Shown here: positions 10,285-20,314 of the stretch, piece after piece
Position numbering within the stretch: position 1 is the stretch's first letter
How the letters are laid out: the number at the start of each line of letters is the position of its first letter
NCBI RefSeq assembly: GCF_036898095.1
Contig: NC_090744.1
Location: 12,475,158 to 12,539,157 of the forward strand
Source of the DNA: Palaemon carinicauda
Lineage: Eukaryota; Arthropoda; Malacostraca; Decapoda; Palaemonidae
DNA: 64,000 bases
Direction of reading: 5' to 3'
Made by a program: the position numbers and the translations under genes
The notes under the pieces: model-generated
Told to the model about the DNA's origin: nothing
Seen by the model: only the letters and a program-made list of their open reading frames with translations
Database searches by the model: none

Positions 10285-10765
10285 GACTCACACGTTAGGA
10301 AGGGTGGAAAGTCCCTGCCAGTACTGGGTTTTGGCTTTGCCCGGGGACTCAGTATCTGAGTGTGTCAGCACTCAACAATAAGGAGTCCCTGCACCTCGCT
10401 AGAACTTTGCTACTCAAGGGCTGCAGCCTACATAAGCTGTGTGAAGGTATAAAGTGTGACTCGTCCTAGGAAGTTGACCTGTAGTCCTTTAGATGGAAAC
10501 TTTAGGCTAGGACTCTCCCAATACCACCTCGTCAGGGAATGGGGATGTGACAGTATTAGCCTAATACTAGGAACACAAGGAAACATGGTTTACCTGCAGT
10601 GGTTTGAGGTCAGCTGTGCAGAGAACCCAGGATGCTGCTTTCCCCAAGAGAGGGGAGGATGAAGAAAAGAATAAGGGCCAGACCTACCTTTTCATTCATG
10701 CAGACTAAGACCGGGTAACAATGCCCTCAACCTTCTGCTACTTGTCCATTAAGGAGCCTGAGGTT
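10285..10765 (-). other. E1 3' non-coding segment between recombinase and internal complementary region
   Basis: No reading frame of note. It contains GGAAAGTCCCTGCC and AGAGAGGGGAGGAT phrases that recur at similar positions in E2 (21,280-21,690) and in the relics at 8,041-9,049, which helps to recognise those relics as DIRS 3' ends. Confidence 0.7.
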
Positions 10766-11600
10766 TTAAACCAGCTGTTGTGCAGCCACCACAGGGCCGA
10801 TAGAAAACGTATCGAGCCTCCTGTGGGTCACGTCTTGCAGGTAGTAGGCTGTGAAGGTCGTCTGACGCTTCCACACCCCAGCTTGTAGCACCTGCGTCAC
10901 TGAAAAGTTTTTCTTGAAAGCCAGGGACATAGCTACACCCCTGACGTCGTGCTCTAGGGCGAAGTGACGGAGGAGGGTCTGGATTCAGGGAGAGATGGAT
11001 CACCCTACGAATCCATGCCGAGATGGTAGTCTTGGTAACCCTCTTAGTCCTCCCAGTGCTCACAAACAATGCCTGCACCTGGGTACGAACTGCAGCCGTT
11101 CTTTTGAGATATAGCTTCAGACTCCTTATTGGACACAGTAGGAGATGGTCTGGGTCATCTGTTACAGAACGAAGACTCGAAATCTGGAAGGAGTCGAACC
11201 AAGGGTCCGGCACTCCCGGATTCTGAGTCTTAGCAATAAACTCAGGGACGAATTTGAACGTTACCTCCCCCCATCCCCTTGAATGGGCGATGTCATAAGA
11301 GAGACCATGAAGTTCACTGACTCGCTTGGCCGAGGCCAAAGCTAGTAGGAACACCGTCTTCCAAGTAAGATGGCAATCTGAAGCCTGGCGTAATGGTTCA
11401 TACGGAGGTCTCTTAAGAGACCTGAGAACTCGAACCACGTTCCATGGAGGAGGTCTCACTTCCGACTGAGGGCAGGTAAGTTCATAACTTCGTATGAGTA
11501 GAGAAAGTTCCAGCGAGGAAGAAATGTCCACTCCTTTGAGCCTGAAGGCTAGACTTAAGGCTGAGCGATAGCCTTTCACCACCGAGACAAAGGCACATTT
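10766..11600 (-). pseudogene. E1 tyrosine recombinase, frameshifted
   Basis: This enzyme joins the circular cDNA to the chromosome through a covalent tyrosine-DNA intermediate. The N-terminal part has VKGYRSALSLAF. Box I follows as LLALASAKRVSELHGLS, whose arginine is the first catalytic residue. A 277-codon frame runs through these but leaves the family near 11,000. The conserved H-D-V-R (10,940-10,951) and the paired tyrosines of the active site, with LQD after them (10,841-10,846), lie in a neighbouring frame, so a single frameshift separates box I from box II. The second frame ends at a stop near 10,766. All catalytic residues are otherwise present, so this copy died recently. It is downstream of the methylase-like domain and upstream of the internal complementary region, as in the DIRS1 group. 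Confidence 0.88.
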
Positions 11601-11676
11601 CTTCCCGCAAACACACGAAGAACTCCGCTATTGCTGGAATAGTGGCATCGAGTGGAGAGATACCCCTTCCACGACA

Positions 11677-12300
11677 TCAACCACAGAAGACTCCCCACTT
11701 TGCCTGGTAGACAGATGCGGATGACCTTCGCAGGTGTCCAGACTTCCTGACTGCAACTTGTTGTGAAAATCCTCTCTCAGCGAGGAGATCCTGGATAGTC
11801 TCTAGGCGTGAAGTCGTAGCGAAGCTACGGCTTTGTGGAAGATGTTGGCGTGTGGTTGTTTGAGTAGCTTTTGTCGCGGAGGGAGGTTTCTCGGAAGTTC
11901 CGTTAGGAGTTGCGGAAGGTCCGGAAACCATTCCGCGTGATGCCATAGCGGAGCTATAAGGGTCATCGAAAGATTGACCGATATTCTGGTCTTGTTGAGC
12001 ACCCTCCTCATCAGACAGAACGGGGGAAAGGCGTATACGTCGATGTTGTCCCACCGTTGTTGGAAAGCATCTTGCCAGAGCACCTTGGGATCCAGGACTG
12101 GGGAGCAGTACAGCGGAAGCTTGAAGTTCAGCGCTGTAGCGAACAGATCCACAGTCAGGGAACCCCACAAAGTCAGGACTTTGTTGGCTACTAGATGATC
12201 CAAAGACCACTCGGTACTCACTATCTGAGATGCTCTGCAAATTCCTCTTGCCTGGAATGAAGCGAGCCAATAGTGGAATTGAGTGGGCTTCGGTCCATCT
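11677..12300 (-). pseudogene. E1 methylase-like domain between RNase H and recombinase
   Basis: The minus-strand frame 12,221-11,802 contains TVDLFATALNFKLPLYCSP, then LDPKVLWQDAFQQRWDNID, then YAFPPF, and later IAPLWHHAEWFPDL. DIRS1-group elements carry a conserved domain here that has been related to phage DNA N6-adenine methylases; the FPPF tetrapeptide sits where such enzymes have a D/N-P-P-Y/F motif. Its role in the element is not known. A second overlapping frame over 11,677-12,486 is in a different phase and is a shadow except possibly at its edges. The frame is open over 140 codons, then reaches a stop just before the recombinase. Confidence 0.72.
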
Positions 12301-12308
12301 CAGTATCT

Positions 12309-13650
12309 CTACTGCAAGATCAGATAGATGCTTTGAAAAGGTACCTCCTTGCTTGTTAAAAGGGTGTTGTCGCTCATTACCACTACAGAGTGACCCGCCA
12401 GGTATTGTTGGAGCTGTTGAAGGTCCAGGAATACGGCCTTCATTTCTAGCAGATTTATATGGAGGCACTTTTCTGATTCTGACCACAGGCCTGAGGTCCT
12501 GTGTTGCAGAACGTGGGCCCCCACCCTTTCTTTGAGGCGTCCGAAAACAGCATCAAATCCGGGGGGAGGACGAGAAGATCCACTCCTCTTCGTAGGTTCT
12601 CGTCTGTCAGCCACCACTGAAGGTCCGTCTTTTCCGCAGGACCCATAGAGATCATGACGTCCGGGGAATCGTAACCCTGATTCTACCGAGAGTTGAGTCG
12701 CCATTGGAGGGATCTCATCCTGAGGCGACCGTTGGGAACTAGACGAGCCAAGGATGAGAGGTGACCGAGGAGACGTAACCACGATTGGGCTGGAAGTTCT
12801 TCTCGTCTGAGGAAAGGGCTAGCAACCCTCCTCAGCCTTGCTATCCTGTCGTCTGATAGGAAGGCTTTGTGGAGATTGGTGTCTATGATCATGCCTAGAT
12901 ATACCAGTCTTTGAGTGGGAAGCAGAGAGGACTTCTCGAGATTTACCATGATCCCCAGATCTTGGCAAAGTCCCAGAAGTTTGTCTCAGTGTCGAAGAAG
13001 GGCTGACTCCGAGTCTGGTAGGATCAGCCAGTCGTCCAGATAACGGAGGAGACGGATGCCGATACTGTGTGCCCACGACGATATTAGAGTGAAAACACTG
13101 GTGAAAACCTGTGGTGCTGTGGAGAGACCAAAACACAGCACCTTGTACTGGTACACCTTGTTGTCTAGGCTGAATCTTAAGTACTTCCTTGAAGATGGAT
13201 GGACTGGGATCTGGAAGTACGCATCCTTCAGGTCCAGTGTACACATGAAGTCTTGCAGTCTCACTGCAAGTCTGACCGTGTCTGCGGTCTCCATGTAAAC
13301 GGAGTTTGCTTGACAAACCTGTTAAGAACTGAGAGGTCGATGACTGGTCTCCAGCCTCCAGACGCCTTCTTTACAAGAAAGAGTCGACTGAAGAAGCCTG
13401 GGGACCCGTCGACGACCTCTTGGAAAGCGCCCTTCTTCAACATGGTCTGGACTTCTGCCCGAAGGGCTTGCCCCCTTGCCGATCCCATGGCAAGGGAGCT
13501 CAACGACACTGGATTCGCTGTCAGGGGAGGTAGAGATGTTGTGAACGGAACGCGATATCCTTGACTGATTACGGAAATCGTCCGGGAATCAGCCCCGAGT
13601 TGCTGCCACCTGTTTGCGCAACTTTGTAGGCATCCCCCACTGGAGGACAT
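12309..13650 (-). pseudogene. E1 reverse transcriptase and RNase H, broken by stops and frameshifts
   Basis: It copies the element RNA into DNA and degrades the RNA. Domains in order: the RT fingers, with LRAEVQTMLKKGAFQEV, SRLFLVKKASGGWRPVIDLS and LNRFVKQTPF (13,650 to about 13,290); after a frameshift, LKDAYFQIPVHPSSRKYL and VLCFGLSTAPQVF; then YLDDWLI, the catalytic motif, at 13,022-13,042. An in-frame TGA near 12,986 and a stop near 12,683 interrupt the thumb, which has LVYLGMIID and LGHLSSLARLVPNGRLRMR. RNase H follows with LMLFSDASKKGWG (12,455-12,655) and, after another frameshift, LLEMKAVFLDL and VMSDN. YLDD with VLCFGLS-AP is typical of DIRS-type RT. At least two stops and two shifts make it inactive. 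Confidence 0.9.
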
Positions 13651-16600
13651 GCAGGGGGACTGCCAATCCTAGCGTTTGCGGCCTCGGCCGCTCCCTCTAG
13701 GATTCTTTCCTTCCCTGGAGGACTTTTTGCCTTTCTTGTCCTTGATAGGAAAGGGCTTAGACACCGTCGTCTTCGCTGCAGCTGCAAGTTTCGTGGTCTT
13801 GGTAGGACGTGGTTGCTGGGGTTTATAGGGCTTCGATGTTAGAGCCCTATGCAGGAGAGAGTCCTGGTTGGACTTCCTCCACCTCTCAGCCACCTGCTCC
13901 ACGTCCTTAGGCTCGAACAAGTTCTTCCCCATAACGGAAGAATGTCTGAGCCTGCTGATCTCGGTATTGGGGACCTTTTGATGGAATCTCTCAGACACCG
14001 CATCTCGACGTTTCAAGATGGTATTAGCCCACAAGTTCGAGACTTGGGGGACTCGATCGTGCGAGTGCCCGAGAGTAAAAAGGTCTCCATGGCCTTCCTG
14101 GTACTTTCTTTGGACAAGTCCTCTGAACGTAACAGGATGCCTAGGGACCCTAGCCAGATGTCCAGCCACGAAGTTGCCTGCATGGCCCACTTCGCTACCT
14201 TCTCCTGGCTAAGGATCTCCGTCGCCGAGAACGAGACCTGCCGGTTGGAGTGTCTCTCTAGAGGGACTCCCCTGGTAAGCTCTTCCAAAGAGTGGTGTAG
14301 GGGAAGGGCTAAACAAGTCTCCTCAACGATGTCAAAGTACAGTACTGTACCTCCTCTGTTGGACACGAAGAGGTGGGAGGAGTTTGTTGCCGGCACTGGA
14401 TCGGCTGGAGGAGGCAAGCTCGGAGAGCTGGGCTTCGACCTTGTTTCTGGCACTCTTAACCCCTTGAGTCCAGGGCAAAGCCGCACTGGCCTTTGTGGGT
14501 TTTTGAGTCCCAAAGACTCGGTCCAAGACCGTGTCTTTGCCCTCACGAGGGGGAATCTCTGGATCCGCAAACCCATTGAGATTCCTCATAACGGTCAGAA
14601 CCTGCCAGAACGCATGCTCTGACTCCTGTAGCTCTCCTCCTGAAGGGCTAGCAGCAAAGTCTCCTGTCCCCAAAGGTTCTTCTTCGGGGGACTCGTGGAC
14701 ATTTTCCGAGTGCTTGGCTGGCTTCGGTCTAAGCCTTGAAGATGACTTCGGCACAGTCTTGGAGTCCTTCGACTCCCTCCTGGGAGGGATGCAGGACTCC
14801 AACAACGATGGTGGGAGGCTCTTCTCCACCCCTATCCGAGAAGACTTTCCAGCGCGAGGTGGGGTTTCCCTCATTGGTGCGATGGGGAACGCCTCACTTC
14901 GCATGACTCCCCTGAGGACGGGAAATCTTCGTCCGAAGGGGAGGGAGTGAAAGTCTGGGAGGGTGAGGAGGCCTTCCTCAAGGACGTACGAGGAATCAGC
15001 TTCGCCACCGGAAAAGTTATCACGTTCGACACTCCTCTCTTCCTCTTCAGGGGAGTAGAAGCTGCCAATGATTTGTGGCCCAGCTCAAGAGAGAACAGGC
15101 TTAAAAGCCTGCATGACCGCTCTGACCAGGGACTCAGACCAAGGCTGCTGACTGACAGCTGTGCTGTCAGAAACTCCCTCTGGAGGGAAGGGGATCGACC
15201 GATCCCTAAGAGTTACCAAACGGGGGGGGGAGGGGGGGGGGACGCGACGATGATGACCTGGCCGCGCGTTGTCCTGCAGCCTCGTGTGTGGGGGGTTGAG
15301 GATTGCGCCGGGGAGCGTGCTGGCGCTCGCGCGATGGGAAATGCCCTGGGTCGCACGCAGGAGATCGTTGGCGCGAGGGCGAGCGATGGCGCGCAGTGGC
15401 GCGTGGGCGAGCGATGGCGCGAGCTGGCGAAGGCAGAGGGTGCGCTGCAGGATGGATAAGCGCTCGCGTGCGCGAAGGTGAATGTTCGCGGGCGCGCAGG
15501 GTCCAGCCGAAGAGCCTGTACGGGCGATACCGTTGGGCGCGCGCACGCAGGAGACACATCTCTTGCGCGCGGGCGCGCATGAGCGCACACATCCGGCTGT
15601 GGCGATGGGCGTGGGACGCGCAGGGCGCGTAACCTCGTGGGCGCGCGTCGGAGACTGTGAGCGAGGGCGCGCTGGTGAGGGATGGCGCGCAGGCGGGGAC
15701 CGATGGCGCGTTGGTGAGCGCTGGCGAGTAGGGGAAGAAGTTAGCTTCCCCACTGCGCCCAGATCAGAATATCGTGGGCGCCCAGGAGATCATTGGCGCG
15801 GAGAGCGTGGGCGCACAGGCGAGCGCAGGCGAACAAAGGAGCGCATGGCGTTCAGCATGTTGAGGGCGCGCTGGCGATCTGGAGAGCGCTGGCGCGCAGG
15901 TGAGCGCCGGTGCGCTTTAACAGGAACTTCTTCTACCGATGAGCACTTGCGCGCAGGTGAGCGTTGGCGCGCAGGAGAGCGCTGGCGCGTAAGAGACGTA
16001 TGCACTATCTTGCGCATACGCCCTTGATGCCCTGAAGGGACTGTTGCCCGTTTTACAACAGGGTGCGTTGGCGCCCACGGCGCGTCAGCAGGTCTGACGG
16101 GTGGAAGGTCGGCGTGTCCTTAGTAAGGACGACCTTCCACCGAAGGAGATCGCGAACGATCTGCAGAGAGGTCCAGGGTTGTAGCTGGGAGAGTCGGAGA
16201 ACGGTGGCGAGGTTCCTCTGCGGCGGACTGCGGAGACGATGAACCGAAGAGGCGCCTCCTAACACCCTTGTGATTAGATACATGAATATTTAAATCCTCC
16301 CCCGGGGGAGGAGGAGGAGCTGCCTCGCTATAGGAGGCAACTCCCTCTCCCAAACCCCGAGATCGGGCAACAGAACTATGGCATACACTACCACTCGACA
16401 GTTTCTCGGAAGAAACAGATCGAGTGGGAGCTTTGGAGGAGGTTTGGGCCACAGAAGAAGAGCCCTTGGGATTTTCTCCTCTCAAAGAAATCTTCGAAGG
16501 AGAAATATCCCCCCTGGACTACTTCTTCCGGCGCCGAGAAAACCTCCCCCACTGGGAGGTAGACCACTCCCTACACTCACCACACACTTTATTTCTATCA

Positions 16601-16728
16601 CACCGCTGGCCCCTACAATAAGGACAAAGGGTGTGAGGGTCCGTATCGACCGCCGACATAAACATGCCACAAGGGCGGTCGGGTAATACAGGACACTTTC
16701 GCATAGCAGAGGCCAACTTCACGCACAC
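13569..16728 (-). pseudogene. E1 gag-like protein with Cys-rich N-terminus and RS-repeat region
   Basis: This is the first protein of the element, presumably the RNA-binding structural protein. I chose the start at 16,728 (MCVKLASAMRKCPVLPD) because it opens a Cys-rich module, CPYCRGQRCDRNKVCGEC, followed by W-S-x-S-Q-W. Most later pieces lie in one frame (ends at 16,485, 16,017, 15,753, 14,904 and 14,190), with short shifts into another, so the gene was one long frame now broken several times. The middle (16,017-15,085) is rich in R-S-P repeats. The C-terminal part has a W-x-x-S-N-Q-D-S-L-L-H-R-A-L motif and ends in a basic tail, KKGKKSSREGKNPRGSGRG. The GC content of the middle is far above the surroundings. 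Identity rests on position upstream of RT and basic, Cys-rich character. Confidence 0.72.
15085..16017 (-). repeat. RS/SP-R repeat-coding segment of E1 gag
   Basis: On the minus strand it encodes many SPARQRSP and SPTRHRSP repeats; on the plus strand this appears as iterated GGCGAGCG and GGCGCGC octamers. The peptide resembles arginine-serine domains of splicing factors. The GC-rich block includes two poly-G runs near 15,222-15,241. Confidence 0.8.
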
Positions 16729-16814
16729 CTGTCAAAGGAAAAGCAAAAAGCATTAAATGGCTGTCAAAGAAGGCGAGGGTGAAAGCGGACACGTCCGACT
16801 ACCACCCGAGCCGA

Positions 16815-16975
16815 GAGCAAAGTGAGCTCAAGCACAGGTGTGTGTGAGGGGGGGGGGTGTAGCCAGCTACCCTCCCTACCCCCCGCTAACTAGCAGTGGG
16901 GTAGTAAACCCTCGTTAAAATTCTAATGGCTCGTCATTTCAGCTACGCCGAATGTAATAACCCATATTAAATAGC
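16815..16975 (-). repeat. E1 terminal inverted repeat, right
   Basis: Reverse complement of 9,975-10,141, carrying small changes such as CTAGCAGTGGGG where the other end predicts CTAGCGGTGGGG. Outside it, 16,976-17,005 is the unique right extremity TTTGTATGTCAGTTATGGAA. Confidence 0.92.
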
Positions 16976-17005
16976 GTGGTTTGTATGTCAGTTATGGAAC
17001 AAATG

Positions 17006-17520
17006 AACATTGACTTGGTAATACTCGACCGAGAAAATATAAATCCTAATTCAGGCGTTCTCGACGCCCTTCGCCAATCTACAGAAGAAAAAAATTGATT
17101 AGTTTTGAACTAGCAATGCATACCTACAATAAATAAAAATGAATCTTGTTTTATTAATATACAGGGTAGATACTAATCGTTTAACAGAAGTAAGGTACAG
17201 TATTTTCATACAAAATCAAGAGGATACTACATTTATAAAAAATTTAATTACCAATTAAAACAAAAAATCTTGTAGTCATTTGTATTTTTCCTAACCTAAT
17301 GAGTATGATATGAGCTAAACTAGAATGACCATTAAGCTTTCAATGAGGTAAACAGACCTGGCTGCAGGAGGACTTGTGAGGTGCTTAAGGCGAATAGTTT
17401 AACTTGATTTTTTTGTTCCTATATATATCACAACCCTTCAACCTTCTAATAGGACTCATCCTTATAATACGCAAATGCATAACAAAAAAAATAATCAAAT
17501 TACAGTAAATACAGTTGTTT
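17006..17520. other. E1 flank with a further DIRS-end-like motif
   Basis: No gene. TTTGTATTTTTCCTAACCTA occurs at about 17,280, followed by AGCTAAACTAGAATGACCAT and TAAGCTTTCAATGAGG. This order matches the terminal repeat of E2 and suggests an old solo end. It is mirrored at 52,140-52,630. Confidence 0.5.
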
Positions 17521-17799
17521 GATGATGTTTTTCGGTACCAAAATTTGACTAAGCCTCACCTCGAATTGGCCAATCAAAATTCAGATATAATTTAATCACC
17601 TGTTTTATAGCATTTTCATTTCCATCATTAAAAATGCACTTCACCAGTTCATTTCAAATAAACTCATTTCAGTCATGGCTAACATTTATGAGGGGTTTAA
17701 ACTGACTGTTAAAAAATTCACTCAAAATTCCTCATTGAGAAATCACTTTGCCAGTTTATTTCAAATAAAAAAAAATCCTCGTTATAATCATGGCTGACA

Positions 17800-18056
17800 T
17801 TTGAGTACTACAAGCCTTATTTCACATAATTCAGAAACATTGACATTTGTACATAACCACGTTCTCCCAAGAGAAGTCAAGTGTCCTAAGTGTGTTAAGC
17901 CTGGCAGTCTACGTTCAGGTTGACACTACCAGCACTATCACGTAAAAGTCCGTAAACCCGAAACTATAAGACGCATGGCGCAACTTGGGGCTTCCCCAAC
18001 GGCTGGCCGTTCCGGTGCTGTTGCTGACCGTCAAACGGAAACACCCAGACTCTGAC
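17800..18056 (+). pseudogene. Zinc-ribbon remnant of a Merlin/IS1595-type transposase, arm 1
   Basis: The plus frame reads ETLTFVHNHVLPREVKCPKC then VKPGSLRSG before a stop. An L-x-x-F-x-x-x-H-x-L-P-x-x-V-x-C-P-x-C opening is typical of the N-terminal zinc ribbon of IS1595/ISXO2-like (Merlin) transposases, which use it to bind DNA. Only the first cysteine pair is visible and the catalytic DDE domain is absent, so this is a relic at best. The family assignment is by recognition and needs a profile search. Confidence 0.45.
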
Positions 18057-18659
18057 TGATAGGGTAGGACAATAAGGCATCCTAGGTCAGCTTGATAATA
18101 ATAATGCAGGAGTTAGGAAATTATGATACATTAGATAATGATTATACAGCTGGTGTGTGGAGCATATGCATGTACCTCTTGCTTGAACAGAGGAGTAATG
18201 AGATTCTGTTTATTTGCGAGTGATTTGAGCCACGGCAGAGCAAAAACATTTGCCGTGTGTGAAGAAATCATAGGTAGTCATAATATAGTATTTGATAGTG
18301 ACCCACGCAGATGGCGTGCACAGCACATCCATGTAACGCATACCAGAATACACAAGCAACGAAATAATGTTTATTGGTAATAAACATGAAAAACTATTTT
18401 TTTCTTTGGTATTCTTGTTTTGTTTTGTTATGTTGTTACCTTCCATAAAGCCATTGTTTTCCGATTACCACCGCCCTACATACCCTACACTAATGGGGGT
18501 CCCCTGGTGGGAATCGGGATTATAGGTGGTGGCAAAGGAAAACTAGGTATGTGCGGAAGATAACAGCAGAATAAAACAAAAATCCAAGAAAAATAACAGA
18601 AAAAAATGTTTTTTTCATGTAAGATTAACAGGACAAAGCAACACCAACAGTGTGACTGC

Positions 18660-18745
18660 GGCAGAGGTGCCTCTCTCCAGCAAAGTTTTCTATATCGGCC
18701 CAATTTCTATACGACGATTTAGAAAACTGGCTAAAGAGAAAGATG
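18660..18745. repeat. Conserved hairpin D, copy 1
   Basis: Core GTTTTCTATATCGGCCC, then ATTTCTATACGACG, then TAGAAAAC, flanked by GGCAGAGGTGCCTCTC. The ends of the core pair with each other, giving an interrupted palindrome. Confidence 0.8.
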
Positions 18746-18779
18746 TGCAATTTGCCACCACTCAAATGGATTTTGCTTC

Positions 18780-19084
18780 GCCATGGCTAATTTTACTTGC
18801 AATAAACATCATCTCACTGCTCCTGTATTCTGGCAAGCGGTACATGGATGTGCTGTGCACGCCAACCACTTGGGTAACTATCAAAGTACTATATCATAAT
18901 TACTTATAATCTATATCACATACCTGAAATGAATTTCACTCCGCCGTGGCTCGCTTCGCTCCAAATAAACATTACCTCAATGATCCTTTGTTCTGGCAAG
19001 CAGTACTTGAATGTGCTATGCACGCCAGCTGTGTGGGTCATAATTAAATGTATCCATAATCACCTACAACCTGTACTATTATTA
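18780..19084. repeat. Inverted pair of GTGCACAGCACAT modules inside F
   Basis: Two tandem copies of a module of about 140 bp run from AATAAACAT to TGCACGCCA (18,800-18,880 and 18,965-19,045). They are inverted relative to similar modules at 18,135-18,380. A frame of about 45 codons here shows no recognisable domain. Confidence 0.6.
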
Positions 19085-20017
19085 ACCCCAGAACGGTAAC
19101 CCTCCATTTCCGTAACATGAAAGGTAACCCTGGGTGAATTTCACCCGGTAATTAAATAATTAAAATAAAATACTTATCCTGAAAATCTTGTTATTTGGAA
19201 CACATACGAATGAAATATAACTCCTTCTCTCTTATTGAGGCTATTATAAATGAAATCCTCCTGTAAATCATATTTTTATTTTTTTTTTCAAAAATACTGG
19301 AAAAAAATAGACTTTTCTTGGAGTACTTTACTAATTAAATTGACAAAAAAAAAAATTATTTCCGAATTTTGTTTTTTGTTGGTGTAGAACTCTCTACTGT
19401 CATGGGACTACGTACTGGCTGAATCCCATCTCCCAAGCTCGTATACAATCTGTATGGGAGACAGACAAAAAATGGTAAATTTTTCAGTACATACCAAATT
19501 AATTTTTTTCTATTCAACACTTGCAGTATGGCAAATTATGCTTCAAATGACTCAAAGTACATCAATGAAACACATACAGTACTATATATACACTCACCTG
19601 TTAGATACAGTCACCACAGACGTGACGTGGCCCATGGGGTGATTAGGGCCTTCCCGAGCTGCAGCATGAATTTCTGGCGTGATATGACTTGCCCCCTCTT
19701 TCCATATTCTCCTTGTATAAAATGTAAGAGTTTACATTGGCAGCATTCACCATTCCATAAAAAATATAGAGTAACACTGGGAGAATTCCACCCGTATGTA
19801 CAACATACGGGAACAGTAACCCTGGGAGAAATTCTCCCGAAATGCGTTCTAGCCAAAAAACCAGCCGAGAGCGCGGGACCACACACCCTTCACCAACCAA
19901 GTCAGATAAGGCACTGAAGGTACTGAGCCACTGGAGTCCCTCCCCCAACCCCTTGGGGGGGTACTACGTCATTGCCAGATTCAGTTGGGTGAATATCTCC
20001 CCAGGTTACCATTCTAG
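19085..20017. mobile_element. piggyBac-like MITE, left arm only
   Basis: About 0.93 kb absent from the right arm, where ATTATTAA joins directly to GCTGATCTAAG (near 50,530). The inserted block begins, straight after TTAA, with CCCCAGAACGGTAACC and ends with GGTTACCATTCTAGGG, so its ends are inverted repeats of about 16 bp starting CCC-x-AGAA. CCC-TAGAA ends and a TTAA target are hallmarks of piggyBac-type transposons. The second TTAA expected on the right is not present. Inside are three copies of a GTAACCCTGGGWGAATTTC-type phrase (about 19,120, 19,770 and 19,815). No transposase is visible, so it would have moved in trans. Confidence 0.62.
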
Positions 20018-20050
20018 GGCTGACCTAAGATGCCATGCTGTCCCATCCTA

Positions 20051-20314
20051 TCAGTCAAAATCTGCTGTTTCCGGACAACGGGCAGAAACAGCACCGGAAT
20101 GGCCAGCCATTGGGGAAGCCCCAAATTCCCCCATACACGTTTTAGTTTCAGGGTTACGTCCTATTGCGTGACACTGCCAGTAGCATCGACCTGAATGCAG
20201 ACTGCAAGGCTTCATACACTTAGGACCCTTGACTTCTCTTGGAAGAATATCATGATTATGTAAAAATGTCAATGTTTCTGAATTATTATGTAAAATAAGG
20301 CTTGTAGTACTCAA
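20051..20314 (-). pseudogene. Zinc-ribbon remnant of a Merlin/IS1595-type transposase, arm 2
   Basis: An 87-codon frame containing ETLTFLHNHDILPREVKGPK, then CMKPCSLHSGRCYWQCH and RNPETKT. It is the inverted counterpart of 17,800-18,056, without the internal stop. The first cysteine of the CPKC pair is glycine here, but C-x-x-x-C and C-Y-W-Q-C-H provide further possible ligands. The frame ends at TADFD just inside element F. No catalytic domain follows. Confidence 0.45.

Larger units (their letters stand above)
9927..17005 (-). mobile_element. DIRS-type tyrosine-recombinase retroelement E1, full length but inactive
   Basis: About 7.1 kb. On the minus strand the order is Cys-rich and RS-rich gag (16,728-13,569), reverse transcriptase and RNase H (13,650-12,309), methylase-like domain (12,300-11,677), tyrosine recombinase (11,600-10,766), then an internal complementary region (10,186-10,284) and the terminal inverted repeat. 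This is the layout of the DIRS1 group, which replicates through a circular cDNA and integrates by recombination without an integrase. The outermost bases of both ends are copied once, joined, in the internal region, which fixes the boundaries: both ends carry an ATG, at 9,927-9,929 and about 17,003-17,005. There is no target-site duplication beyond this ATG, as expected for the class. Frameshifts and stops break RT and recombinase. The right-arm site holds only a 250-bp remnant. Confidence 0.9.

Noticed and set aside
13849..14622. 257-codon plus-strand frame in E1
   Set aside because: Antisense shadow of the gag frame; no recognisable motif, while the minus strand fits gag position and composition.
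15482..16027. Plus-strand Arg/Trp/Gly-rich frame
   Set aside because: Antisense of the RS-repeat part of gag in GC-rich DNA, where stops are scarce.
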